The notes beneath the pieces were generated by a model that was given only the letters and a program-made list of their open reading frames with translations, had not been told where the DNA came from and made no database searches. DNA of 64,000 nucleotides, from assembly GCA_030849065.1 (NCBI GenBank), contig JASAON010001583.1, positions 1-64,000 on the forward strand, read 5' to 3'. This stretch comes from Jaenimonas drosophilae. Taxonomy: Eukaryota > Euglenozoa > Kinetoplastea > Trypanosomatida > Trypanosomatidae. This document shows positions 7,644 to 16,137 of the stretch, in pieces (the stretch's first letter is position 1; every line of letters starts with the position of its first letter). The translations under genes were made by a program, and so were the position numbers.

Positions 7644-10163
7644 ATGGAGGAGGAGAAGCAGCGCATTCGACACGAGGTTCTTCGGGAGTCGATTCGGCTT
7701 CAATCTGGGCAACATCAGTCTGACCAGCTTGTTCATTGGCTTACCGATGCTGGAACAAGGCCTTTGGTGTATCGAAGCTGTGTGGATTTGCTTGCCGAAG
7801 ATCCGCAGCGACGGCTGGGGGTTGGGCAGCTGCTTCGCTGCAGCGTCACAAGCTTCCCTCCATCTCGCGCCGTTCTTGAGAGTCTAGCTGCACTGTGCAC
7901 AAAGCAGATGGCACACCCTACCTGTGAGGTTGTGTACAAGGAGCTAGAGGTTATTGTGCGTAGTTACCTCTCCCATCAGCCTTTAGTTTTCCTTCGTAGG
8001 CCCACTATTGCGGCAGCCAAGTTTCCAACCCTTGCGGTGGGAACCGCAGAAGCCAGCGCCAATCCCGACTACCTCAACAAGTTTGCTCTTCAGACCCCCG
8101 TTGAGAACACCGAGAAGGGCCGTTCGATCATTCCAATCTCGTCCTTCATGGAACGGGAAACGGTGAGCGTTGCGGCCCTGAAGAACGACTTATCCGGGCA
8201 CCATCCAATTCCTTTACCTGGTGTGTGCAAAGCAATTGAGGCGAAAGACTACATTTATCAGCAACCTGTTGAGTGCACCCAGGAGGCGATGGAGCAGTCA
8301 ATGGGAGTGCTAGCTAACTTTCGCGACCGATACAGCAGTAACCCAGCAATTCTGAAATCATCCTCCTTTCTGATTAAGCTCATGTGCGATGAGTACGTTT
8401 CCAAGGTGTCCTTCGGCCGGCCTTACCTTCTTGTCCGATCAGTGAGCGCTTGCTTCCTTCCAACGTTGCTGGAGTGGATGCAGAGCGATTATCTGTGCGT
8501 ACGCAATCATGTCTACGACTTCCTTCTAACCCTCGGCCTGCATCTCCAGCTGGTGGACACAGCTGGGGTGTACCCAGGCTTCACAGAGGCGCTGCAGGCG
8601 GAGCTCATTTGGTTGCTGATGCAGGTGCTCAAGCGCCAGTCGTTGACGCAGCCTTACGACGCCATCACATGGACTGCGGCCATGAAGTGCACCATCGCTC
8701 TGACACCACCACAGCTTCGGCACTTGATTGACTCCCGCGCGCTGTATCAGTTCCTGCAGGTACCACCGCTGGCGGAGTACCACCCCGAACTGTACGGCGG
8801 ATTTGCCGAAAACTTTGCCCATAGCTTGTTAGCGGACAAGCGAGTGGAGGTTCCTGCTCATGCTAACCTCACCTTGGACGTAGAAGCGTGGTCCACGCTG
8901 AATAGCTCAACAGCCGTTTCTGATATCCTGGCGTGCTACCGCACCTGTGTTACCCCGGGCGGAAGGCTCGCATTATTCCAGGTGCTGTTTGCGGTGGCGC
9001 TACACCGCAATGCCGTTGGGGGTGAGGAAGAGACTGGCCCACCACCAGAATCGGTGCAGCACTGCTTCAGAGCGTTGGTGTCGATGGATCTCTTTTGGTA
9101 TGTCCATCCACTACTCTACTACGAATCACATCGTGTCGTGCGCGACTTGGCTGCTCAAATTATCTATGACTTGGAGTTCAGTGAACTACTTCAATTCCGT
9201 AGCCTGATAGTCAAGCTGGTGCAGTCCATCATTCACATGGTGGATGAGGATGCTACCATCCCTGGGGAATCCGTCCTACAATCTTTCATGGATGCTGACA
9301 AGATGGAGGGACAGGAAATGGAATCATCGATGCGAGCTGCTGCAGAGGAGGCCATCACAGTCCTTCCGTTGCTGTTGAAGGAGGGAGGCGATCGTCGACA
9401 GTACAATCAAGCATGGCGAGTTGCCCTCTATGCGTTGCGTCGCAGTGCAGACAGCCTCCGTCCATCTGAGTTTCTCTCCGTACTGGATCATCTGTGCCGT
9501 GCGTTGATCTCACCCAGCACCACGAAGGACGCTCGGGAGTTATCCCGACTAGCCCGCGTTTTTCCCGATTTGCTCTCCTCCTTGGGGGTTTTAGCCCGCA
9601 CGCAACCTTCTCACGCAGTGGAAGCCTTTGGTTTTCTGCTCGAGGCATTCCTCTTTACCAGGGAGCGTCCACTGCAGCCGACAGAGCTGATGACGTTGTA
9701 CTACCATTTGCTGGAGTTAACCTCCATCCGTCGCAGTCCCATTTGCCATGCCCCTCGTACAGCCGACCCATCCTTTCTAGTGATGGGAGACGGCACCACC
9801 GTCTCCTACTCAGCCGCGGCGTCCATTGGCTCACGTGTTTGGTGGACTCTCTATCGTGGCTTGATGGGGGTGCAATGCTTGGCGGTGTGTCGGGCACGCC
9901 AGGTACTCGTGTCCATCCTTACCGCCTTGGAGCCGTCGGAGGCTGTTCAACAGCCAGGCTCTATCGCTACGTGGAGGACGGTTCTCGCCGATCCGTATCC
10001 CCCGGTTGCTCTCGTTGCTGCAACGAATATCCTTCAGCGAGTGGGAGAGGCCGCAGAGCCACTCGGAACGGCCGAGACATGTGCGTATCTGAAGGCAGTC
10101 CAGCGTGTTGAAGGAACCAAGGCACCCGCACGCCTCCAGCGTTCAAAGTCGAAGCACATCTGA
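7644..10163 (+). CDS. Large helical-repeat (armadillo/HEAT-like) protein of unknown function, 839 aa
   Basis: I do not recognise a family. The sequence is almost entirely amphipathic helix with regular Leu/Ala spacing, no transmembrane segment, no coiled coil and few charged low-complexity stretches. This suggests an alpha-solenoid scaffold throughout (residues about 1-800). The C-terminus is basic (RLQRSKSKHI). The start ATG at 7644 follows a T/C tract ending in an AG near 7622; an out-of-frame ATG at 7637 opens a short upstream frame that overlaps it. The next gene lies 265 bases downstream. A scaffold or trafficking/flagellar role is possible but not shown. Confidence 0.85.
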   Translation: MEEEKQRIRHEVLRESIRLQSGQHQSDQLVHWLTDAGTRPLVYRSCVDLLAEDPQRRLGVGQLLRCSVTSFPPSRAVLESLAALCTKQMAHPTCEVVYKELEVIVRSYLSHQPLVFLRRPTIAAAKFPTLAVGTAEASANPDYLNKFALQTPVENTEKGRSIIPISSFMERETVSVAALKNDLSGHHPIPLPGVCKAIEAKDYIYQQPVECTQEAMEQSMGVLANFRDRYSSNPAILKSSSFLIKLMCDEYVSKVSFGRPYLLVRSVSACFLPTLLEWMQSDYLCVRNHVYDFLLTLGLHLQLVDTAGVYPGFTEALQAELIWLLMQVLKRQSLTQPYDAITWTAAMKCTIALTPPQLRHLIDSRALYQFLQVPPLAEYHPELYGGFAENFAHSLLADKRVEVPAHANLTLDVEAWSTLNSSTAVSDILACYRTCVTPGGRLALFQVLFAVALHRNAVGGEEETGPPPESVQHCFRALVSMDLFWYVHPLLYYESHRVVRDLAAQIIYDLEFSELLQFRSLIVKLVQSIIHMVDEDATIPGESVLQSFMDADKMEGQEMESSMRAAAEEAITVLPLLLKEGGDRRQYNQAWRVALYALRRSADSLRPSEFLSVLDHLCRALISPSTTKDARELSRLARVFPDLLSSLGVLARTQPSHAVEAFGFLLEAFLFTRERPLQPTELMTLYYHLLELTSIRRSPICHAPRTADPSFLVMGDGTTVSYSAAASIGSRVWWTLYRGLMGVQCLAVCRARQVLVSILTALEPSEAVQQPGSIATWRTVLADPYPPVALVAATNILQRVGEAAEPLGTAETCAYLKAVQRVEGTKAPARLQRSKSKHI

Positions 10164-10428
10164 ATTGATGCGCAGATACCCAAGCGCGGCAGCGCAGTAC
10201 AGGAATCGGAAGGTAACGCCTCTGTGAAGATGGATCCTGATCCTTGATCATCTTCGAATATGTCTCATCAGTAAGCATTTCTCTTCTTCAATTAATCTTA
10301 CCCCGAAAGCAGCTAAGGTGCGTATCTCTGTTACCTAGCTTCATTCCACACTCACCGGCACACACCTTTTCGGTGCCAAACAAGCTACTTATATCTCTTC
10401 TTGTGTGGCACGCCGTTGACCTCTCTAA

Positions 10429-12450
10429 ATGTCTACGGTGCATTCGGAAAAGTCGGTGCACTTCTCCACAGATGTGGACCGCCCTTCCTCGTGTGGTGCG
10501 TCACCGGTTGTCACCGCAGCGAGTAGTCCGCCAGCAACACCCCTAGCCCTCCCCAAGAAGGGCGCCTCGGTCCAGCGGGACCAAATCGGCGCACGACCGA
10601 AGCATATATTCTGCAGCGAATGCGGTGAGTACGTGCCAATCAATGAGTGGCCCAACCATCGCGATCGCCTACGTGCCATTGCCGTCCTCCACCAGGTTGG
10701 AGCATTTCACCGAACGATCATTCGAATGTTGGGCTGGTTCATCATGTGGATCCTCAAGAGTGTGTACTTCCGCGAGGTCACCATTGTTGGAGAGGAGCAC
10801 GTACCCACCACGGGGGCCGTGGTCTTCTACGGGAATCACCAAAATCAGTTCATTGATGCTCTCATGATGAACTATCATTGTGGCCGCCAGGTGAGATTTA
10901 TGATGGCGGAGAAATCCTTTCATCAACCCATCATTGGTACATTGGGCCGCATGTTTGATTCGGTGCCTGTCGTCCGCCCCCAGGATGTTCCCATGGTCAG
11001 CGGTGTGGGTATGCTTTCACGAATGGAGGAGACCACCATTTACGGCGTGGATACGTCCTTCTCACAAACTGTGGCCATGGGTGACGTGATTAGCTGGACT
11101 TCGCCAAGCTTTCCCTCAGAGAAGTGCCGGGCACAGGTGCAGCGGGTGACTTGTGACACGCAGGTGGAGGTCACCATGCCCATTCCAACCGAGCATCGTA
11201 TCTCTGCCCCTGTCTCCTTCATGTGTTCCAAGCGCATTGACCACTCCGAGATGTACGCTCAGGTTTACGACACACTCGCTAACAACCACTGCATTGGCAT
11301 CTTTCCAGAGGGAGGCTCCCATGACCATACCAGCTTACTCCCCTTAAAGGCAGGTGTCGCCCTCTTCAGTCTTGGAGCAGCTGAACGATGCATTCCAGTG
11401 AAGATTGTTCCCTGCGGGCTGACATATTTCTACGGACACAAGTTCCGAAGCCGTGCGTACATGGAGTTTGGTGAGGCCATCACACCACCGGACGATCTCG
11501 TGGCTCTCTTCAGCACTGACAAGCGGAAGGCCACGGGTCTCTTTTTGGAGCAGCTGGATGAGGCCCTTCGCGCAGTAACCATCAACGTACCAGACTACAA
11601 AACGTTGAACTTCCTCCACTCCTTCCGGCAGCTTTACCAGCCCGTGAACTGTACCTTGTCTGCACGAGACTATCTGCGCCTGATGCGCAGACTGGGTGTG
11701 GTCATTGAGGAGCAACGCGAGAATCCCACTTTTGTGGACTTTCGCAATCGGGTGGAGAACTACTCTGATCTGTGCCATGCGCTGTTGGTACGTGATAGCC
11801 AGGCTGCCACGCTGAAAAATCTGGGAACAACCGAAGCTGGCGACACCATTCCCATCCTTCAGCTTCTTCTCCGCCGTGCTTTTACACTCATTGTCATGGG
11901 CGTTATACTAGTTCCATTTGTGGTGGTGGGTGTGCCCATTGGTCTCATTGTGGAGTACTTCGCCGACAAGAAGACCAAGGCGGCTCTGCGGGCGAGCAAA
12001 GTGAAGATTGTTGGAGCAGACGTGAAGGGGTCCTTCAAGGTGATGCTCGGTTTTATGGTGGTCCCCGCAGAGTTTTTGTTGATATCGTTTCTGACCTATC
12101 TGGTACTGGATGCGTATTCCGCGCTAATCTTCCTCTTCTGCCTCCCCATGGCCATGTACGTGTCATTGTTGGTGTTGCAGGAGGCGGTGATGGAGATGCG
12201 AGCTGCGCTTCCTCTCCTCATGTCGCTACTACTACGGCATCGGCAATTCAAGAAGTTGTACGAAAAGCGAGAGCTGCTGGCCGAGCAGGCTAAGCAGATT
12301 GTGCATGAGAATGACCCGAAGCTGGAGCAGGAGATGGAGGTTTATACGCAGAAGCAGAGTGAGAGTGACGATGAGCTGGAACGTGAGCCTTCTCTCTTTT
12401 CGCTGCGGTACAACGTTCGTCGGCGCCAGGAACAGGCGAGCCGCGCGTAA
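10429..12450 (+). CDS. GAT1: Glycerol-3-phosphate/DHAP acyltransferase, yeast GAT-like membrane enzyme
   Basis: PlsC-superfamily acyltransferase of 673 residues that should acylate glycerol 3-phosphate (or dihydroxyacetone phosphate) at the first step of glycerolipid synthesis in the ER. Block I is GNHQNQFIDAL (HX4D; around residue 137) and block III is FPEGGSHDHTS (around 293). A membrane segment precedes block I (IRMLGWFIMWIL, near 102). A hydrophobic pair lies at about 483-510 and another at about 540-585, the arrangement of yeast Gat1/Gat2. The region between blocks I and III is long, as in that family. Two details are less usual: a CxxC motif in CSECGEYVPINEWPNH near residue 64, which looks like a small metal-binding knuckle, and a charged C-terminal cytosolic tail rich in Glu and Lys. 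Confidence 0.88.
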   Translation: MSTVHSEKSVHFSTDVDRPSSCGASPVVTAASSPPATPLALPKKGASVQRDQIGARPKHIFCSECGEYVPINEWPNHRDRLRAIAVLHQVGAFHRTIIRMLGWFIMWILKSVYFREVTIVGEEHVPTTGAVVFYGNHQNQFIDALMMNYHCGRQVRFMMAEKSFHQPIIGTLGRMFDSVPVVRPQDVPMVSGVGMLSRMEETTIYGVDTSFSQTVAMGDVISWTSPSFPSEKCRAQVQRVTCDTQVEVTMPIPTEHRISAPVSFMCSKRIDHSEMYAQVYDTLANNHCIGIFPEGGSHDHTSLLPLKAGVALFSLGAAERCIPVKIVPCGLTYFYGHKFRSRAYMEFGEAITPPDDLVALFSTDKRKATGLFLEQLDEALRAVTINVPDYKTLNFLHSFRQLYQPVNCTLSARDYLRLMRRLGVVIEEQRENPTFVDFRNRVENYSDLCHALLVRDSQAATLKNLGTTEAGDTIPILQLLLRRAFTLIVMGVILVPFVVVGVPIGLIVEYFADKKTKAALRASKVKIVGADVKGSFKVMLGFMVVPAEFLLISFLTYLVLDAYSALIFLFCLPMAMYVSLLVLQEAVMEMRAALPLLMSLLLRHRQFKKLYEKRELLAEQAKQIVHENDPKLEQEMEVYTQKQSESDDELEREPSLFSLRYNVRRRQEQASRA

Positions 12451-12620
12451 TTTCATCATTCATCTGTTGTCTCTGTGCCTATCGTTGAGGATGGCGCGTC
12501 AAGAATAAGTCGAGTGATCTCCACGCACTTGAGCATTCTATGTGGAACAAGCAATTTGAACCTTCACAGAGTACACCCCTCAGGCTTTTTGGATGTGATA
12601 CCAAAGCTGTTTGATCAACT

Positions 12621-12648
12621 ATCTTCTATTTTCTCTGTTCTGTTATAG
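12621..12648 (+). promoter_or_regulatory. Predicted trans-splice acceptor for primase large subunit
   Basis: A T/C-rich tract ends in ATAG at 12645-12648, 52 bases before the ATG at 12701. Confidence 0.5.
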
Positions 12649-12700
12649 AAGTACACTCCCCAGAGGGACCACATCATCAACATAGAAATACAAGTTTCAT

Positions 12701-14425
12701 ATGCAAGCCCTCACAGCCTACGCCACCCCAACCAAGGAGTCTCGTGAGGATGGTGGGAAAGAATACGCAGGGAGCGGCACACAGCGTGATTGGGCCCAAT
12801 TGTATCAACGCTCGCCTCACGGCAACTGCACCCTCTTTGAGCTAGAGGCGATGGTGGCAAAGCGGATGGAGTTCCTGGCATGGATCGACCAACTCATGAA
12901 CTCACCGCAGGCCAAGAGCTTCGACGCGGTGCTGGATGAGATCGCTGCTCGCTTGCCAGAGGAGCGGCGCTCGCGGAAGTCCACCTCACGCGGCGGAAGC
13001 ACCATTCTGGGCTCCGACGACGCTGGCCTTGGGTCCTCTCGACGATCCACGTCACGCGGTGGCGCTGCCTCAGGAGCCGCCTCCCCCTCATCTGCCGCCA
13101 TGGAGTTGGTCTTCGAGGAGGATGAGGACCTCCTGTCACACCTCCTCTGCCGGTATGCCTTCTGCTTGAGTGAGCGCTGGAGGAAGTGGCTTGTGAAGAC
13201 GGAGGAGGTGCTGTTGCGCGCTCGGATCAAGATGGAGGTGGCAAAGTCACCAATGGACTTTCTTGTGGCGCTCATGAAGCAGGTTGGGCTCCCATGCGAG
13301 CCACTCTCTGCGGAAGAGCGCGCCGATCCTCTGGTGGTCGAGTACCTAACATATCGTCAGTTCAAGTCCCATGGCATGCGTGAGTCAGAGGGCGATGTGA
13401 ATCAGTACTACACGGTTCCCATGGGCCTCGCAACCCGTCTAGTGAAGACACGCAGCGTCCTTTGCCGACGCGGACGGGCCATCCTATTTCGAGATCAGGT
13501 CCAGGAGGTTTTTCTGACTGTCTTCCGTGGAAAGCTGAACCGTGGCTTGCATGATGCATATCTGGCACGTATGAAGCAACAACAATTCGGAAGTGAGTCA
13601 GAGAAGTCAACCGTCATGCGAATGCTGGACGCGTTTTTGGAGCACTTCATCGCTGACCCCACTGACAATCTGCAGGAAGGTGTGGCGGGAACAGTTCGTG
13701 CGGGTGACATTCAGCCTCTGGCGCAGACCCACTTCCCACTCTGTATGCGCCAGATTGATGTTCACCTTCGACGTGAAGGTCACTTGAAACACCACGGCCG
13801 CTTCACCTACGGTTTGTTCCTCAAAGCGATTGGCCTCTCACTCGAAGATTCCATGGCCCTCTTCTCCACACTCATGACACAGAAGGGGGGTGGGGGCTCC
13901 GCCGAGGCCTTTGCGAAAACTGCTTATGGATACAACGTGCGGCATAACTACGGTATGGAGGGAAAGAAGACGAGCTACAGTTCAGCATCCTGCGCCACCA
14001 TCATGGGTCTTCCGGCGGTGGTGGATAAGAACGACTGTCATGGCTGTCCGTTCCGCTTCCGTGATGAGGGTGCATTCCGGGCAATGCTTCAACGTGATCA
14101 GAAGAATCCGAAGGGTCAAGGCTTTCCGGATGTGCATCCCACCGCGGCCGACATTGAAGATATTGTGACGGACTGCAAGGGCCAGCATTACACACGCGCA
14201 TGCTATAAGTACTTCATGGCAACCCATAGTGGAGCACGACGAGATACACTGTTCCGCTCCCCCTTTGAGTACTATACGGTGAGCAGAGAAACGGAGGTGA
14301 AGACGGATGGCGTGACGACTTCGGGAGCATCTGAACAACCCAGTGGACGAGTGATTGGCACAAAGGGGCCTTCAGACGAGGTAACTTTGGCAGAGGATGT
14401 AGTGCGCCATCGTCCGCAGTTGTAG
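12701..14425 (+). CDS. PRI2: DNA primase large subunit (PRI2/PriL) with 4Fe-4S cysteines
   Basis: Regulatory subunit of the pol alpha-primase heterodimer, which initiates RNA primers in the nucleus. The protein has 574 residues. Four cysteines match the iron-sulfur ligands in order and spacing: Cys348 (FPLCMRQ), Cys431 (SASCATIM), Cys449 (DCHGCPFRF) and Cys501 (RACYKYF). The DCHGCPF motif is diagnostic. The helical N-terminal domain is interrupted by a serine/arginine/glycine-rich, presumably disordered insertion at about residues 91-130 that contains two copies of STSRGG. A glycine-rich loop (QKGGGGS, near 390) precedes the third cysteine region. Family length is about 500-530 residues, so the insert and a C-terminal extension of about 50 residues explain the excess. 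There is no trace of the catalytic small subunit nearby. Confidence 0.93.
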   Translation: MQALTAYATPTKESREDGGKEYAGSGTQRDWAQLYQRSPHGNCTLFELEAMVAKRMEFLAWIDQLMNSPQAKSFDAVLDEIAARLPEERRSRKSTSRGGSTILGSDDAGLGSSRRSTSRGGAASGAASPSSAAMELVFEEDEDLLSHLLCRYAFCLSERWRKWLVKTEEVLLRARIKMEVAKSPMDFLVALMKQVGLPCEPLSAEERADPLVVEYLTYRQFKSHGMRESEGDVNQYYTVPMGLATRLVKTRSVLCRRGRAILFRDQVQEVFLTVFRGKLNRGLHDAYLARMKQQQFGSESEKSTVMRMLDAFLEHFIADPTDNLQEGVAGTVRAGDIQPLAQTHFPLCMRQIDVHLRREGHLKHHGRFTYGLFLKAIGLSLEDSMALFSTLMTQKGGGGSAEAFAKTAYGYNVRHNYGMEGKKTSYSSASCATIMGLPAVVDKNDCHGCPFRFRDEGAFRAMLQRDQKNPKGQGFPDVHPTAADIEDIVTDCKGQHYTRACYKYFMATHSGARRDTLFRSPFEYYTVSRETEVKTDGVTTSGASEQPSGRVIGTKGPSDEVTLAEDVVRHRPQL

Positions 14426-14706
14426 CGGCCACTGATTTTTACTACTCTCTCACTGGACATCCATCGTTCACTCAAAATGCTGAGGATTCATAGATTTGAC
14501 AAGAGAGAGAGAGAGCGGACTGCACCACGCCCACATTGTTGATGGTTCCGCCACATAGTTTTCACCCGCTGATCTCAAACGAGTTCCATCATGGTGATTG
14601 AACGTAAGCTGTCAGTGTGTCCTCACTTCATATTCTGCTGCCTTCACTCTCCTATAATTGCTTTGATCAACACACAAAGGACTTGGTTTCTCGTCACATC
14701 GTCATC
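14426..14706. repeat. Spacer with GA dinucleotide run
   Basis: The intergenic spacer contains a short GA microsatellite at 14502-14516 and a T/C-rich tract leading to an AG about 15 bases before the COX11 start. An open frame beginning at 14617 crosses that tract and is considered untranslated. Confidence 0.5.
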
Positions 14707-15471
14707 ATGCTTAGACGGTCGTGGTTTGCTAGATGTGCGGCGGGGATGGGCGCCGGTATGAACTCAAAGAAGAGCACCGTAGAGGGAGGTGTTCCGCCCA
14801 ATAGTAGCAGTGCACCACCTGGTGAGAGTGCTGGACGCAAGTTTCGTATCGAAAGCGGGTACACCTCATCCAGCTCTAAGCAGTATGAGGAACGTGGTCA
14901 GTTCTTCTCTGCGTTTCTTAGCTTGGGTATTCTCTCACTTGGTTGCACATTCCTCTTCGTACCTCTGTATCGCATGTACTGCGCTCCCACTGGACGTGGA
15001 GCAGACCCCAAGTTCTACACCCCAGAAGCAGCCCGTGAGCGAGAGGAGCAGAACAAGCACTATCCCGTACCGAAGAAGCTGCTGAAGGTCCGCTTCTTGA
15101 GCGATGTGGGCAACACAATGCCCATTGCCTTTGTGCCGCTCCAGAAGGAGGTGGAGGTTCTGATTGGTGAGCCCTCTCTGGCCTTTTACTCTGCTTACAA
15201 CCGAAGCAATCGCACCCTTCTCGGAGTGTCTTCCTACACCATCGCCCCACCCGAGGTGACCAACTACCTCAACAAAATTCAGTGCTTTTGCTTCGAAGAG
15301 CAACGCTTTAAGCCCCATGAGTTGGTGGAAATGCCTGTCTTCTTCTACATTGATCGTGATTTCCTCAATGATCCCATGGTGAACTGGCTCGATGAGGTCA
15401 TTGTGAACTACACATTCTTCAACCTGGAGAAGACCAAGGACATCATCTTCCGCTCCAACCCTGGCAGCTAA
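14707..15471 (+). CDS. COX11: Cytochrome c oxidase assembly protein COX11 (CtaG family)
   Basis: Copper chaperone that delivers copper to the CuB site of cytochrome oxidase subunit 1 at the inner mitochondrial membrane. The 254-residue product begins MLRRSWFARC, a basic amphipathic presequence. One transmembrane helix lies at about 62-84 and ends in VPLYRMYC, where the family has a conserved Cys. The intermembrane beta domain carries the copper-binding CFC in KIQCFCFEEQ (about residue 197) and FFYIDRDF near the end. Full length for the family. The start at 14707 was chosen because it yields a clean mitochondrial presequence and follows the splice tract; the frame is open from 14617. Confidence 0.95.
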   Translation: MLRRSWFARCAAGMGAGMNSKKSTVEGGVPPNSSSAPPGESAGRKFRIESGYTSSSSKQYEERGQFFSAFLSLGILSLGCTFLFVPLYRMYCAPTGRGADPKFYTPEAAREREEQNKHYPVPKKLLKVRFLSDVGNTMPIAFVPLQKEVEVLIGEPSLAFYSAYNRSNRTLLGVSSYTIAPPEVTNYLNKIQCFCFEEQRFKPHELVEMPVFFYIDRDFLNDPMVNWLDEVIVNYTFFNLEKTKDIIFRSNPGS

Positions 15472-16137
15472 GAAACACTCTCGTGACTGAGGTGTATGGG
15501 CATCTGAACTTTGTTCGACTCAGCAACAGTTTGTGGATGTCTGAGCGAAGTGACACTGTCCATTAGCCTGCGTTTACTCCACGCACCCCCTATAAGGGGA
15601 GAGCTGTAGTGGCCACTGAGAAGATTGTCAAGCATCTAGCACTTCCTACCGTTTCGTTCTTGCTTGTTGTGTAGTGTGATTGTGTGACATAGAGACACTT
15701 GACTGTGGGCTCAAGTGCTCTGCCTACACATTGGTAGTTTTCTATGGATGCATTCGTCGAGGTTCTCTTGTTCCCGATGAATGCCCTCACAGGCTCCTAC
15801 CCTCTCTTTTTCATTAATACGCACGCACTTGGTGTAATGGTGGGTGTGACGAAGACGTATGACATTCGAGACAACAACAGCTATCATGCGCTTGACACTC
15901 TTTTGGGTGTAGACGGACGTCTTTTCTCACCAAAAAAAATGGTGTTTCGTTCTGGCGTTGATGATGCTTCTTTCTCCCCACTTTGATTCAATAGGCTTCG
16001 TGAACAAGGCTTTTGACAAACAACGAATCTTATTCACCCTTCTCCCTTAGGCCTGCGTCATCCGACGTCCAGAAGGCCAAAAAGGTTCATTCTCCTGTCA
16101 GCTGTGCTGAATACTTCTTCATCCGACAGCATAAGAT
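15472..16137. other. Intergenic spacer, 666 bases
   Basis: 3' and 5' untranslated sequence between COX11 and the CH-domain gene. An 80-codon ATG frame at 15744-15986 has no recognisable features and I do not call it a gene. T/C tracts suitable for trans-splicing occur around 16025-16050. Confidence 0.5.

Noticed and set aside
15744..15986. 80-codon ATG frame between COX11 and the CH-domain gene
   Set aside because: No recognisable feature, not clearly preceded by a splice tract, and weak coding periodicity by eye.
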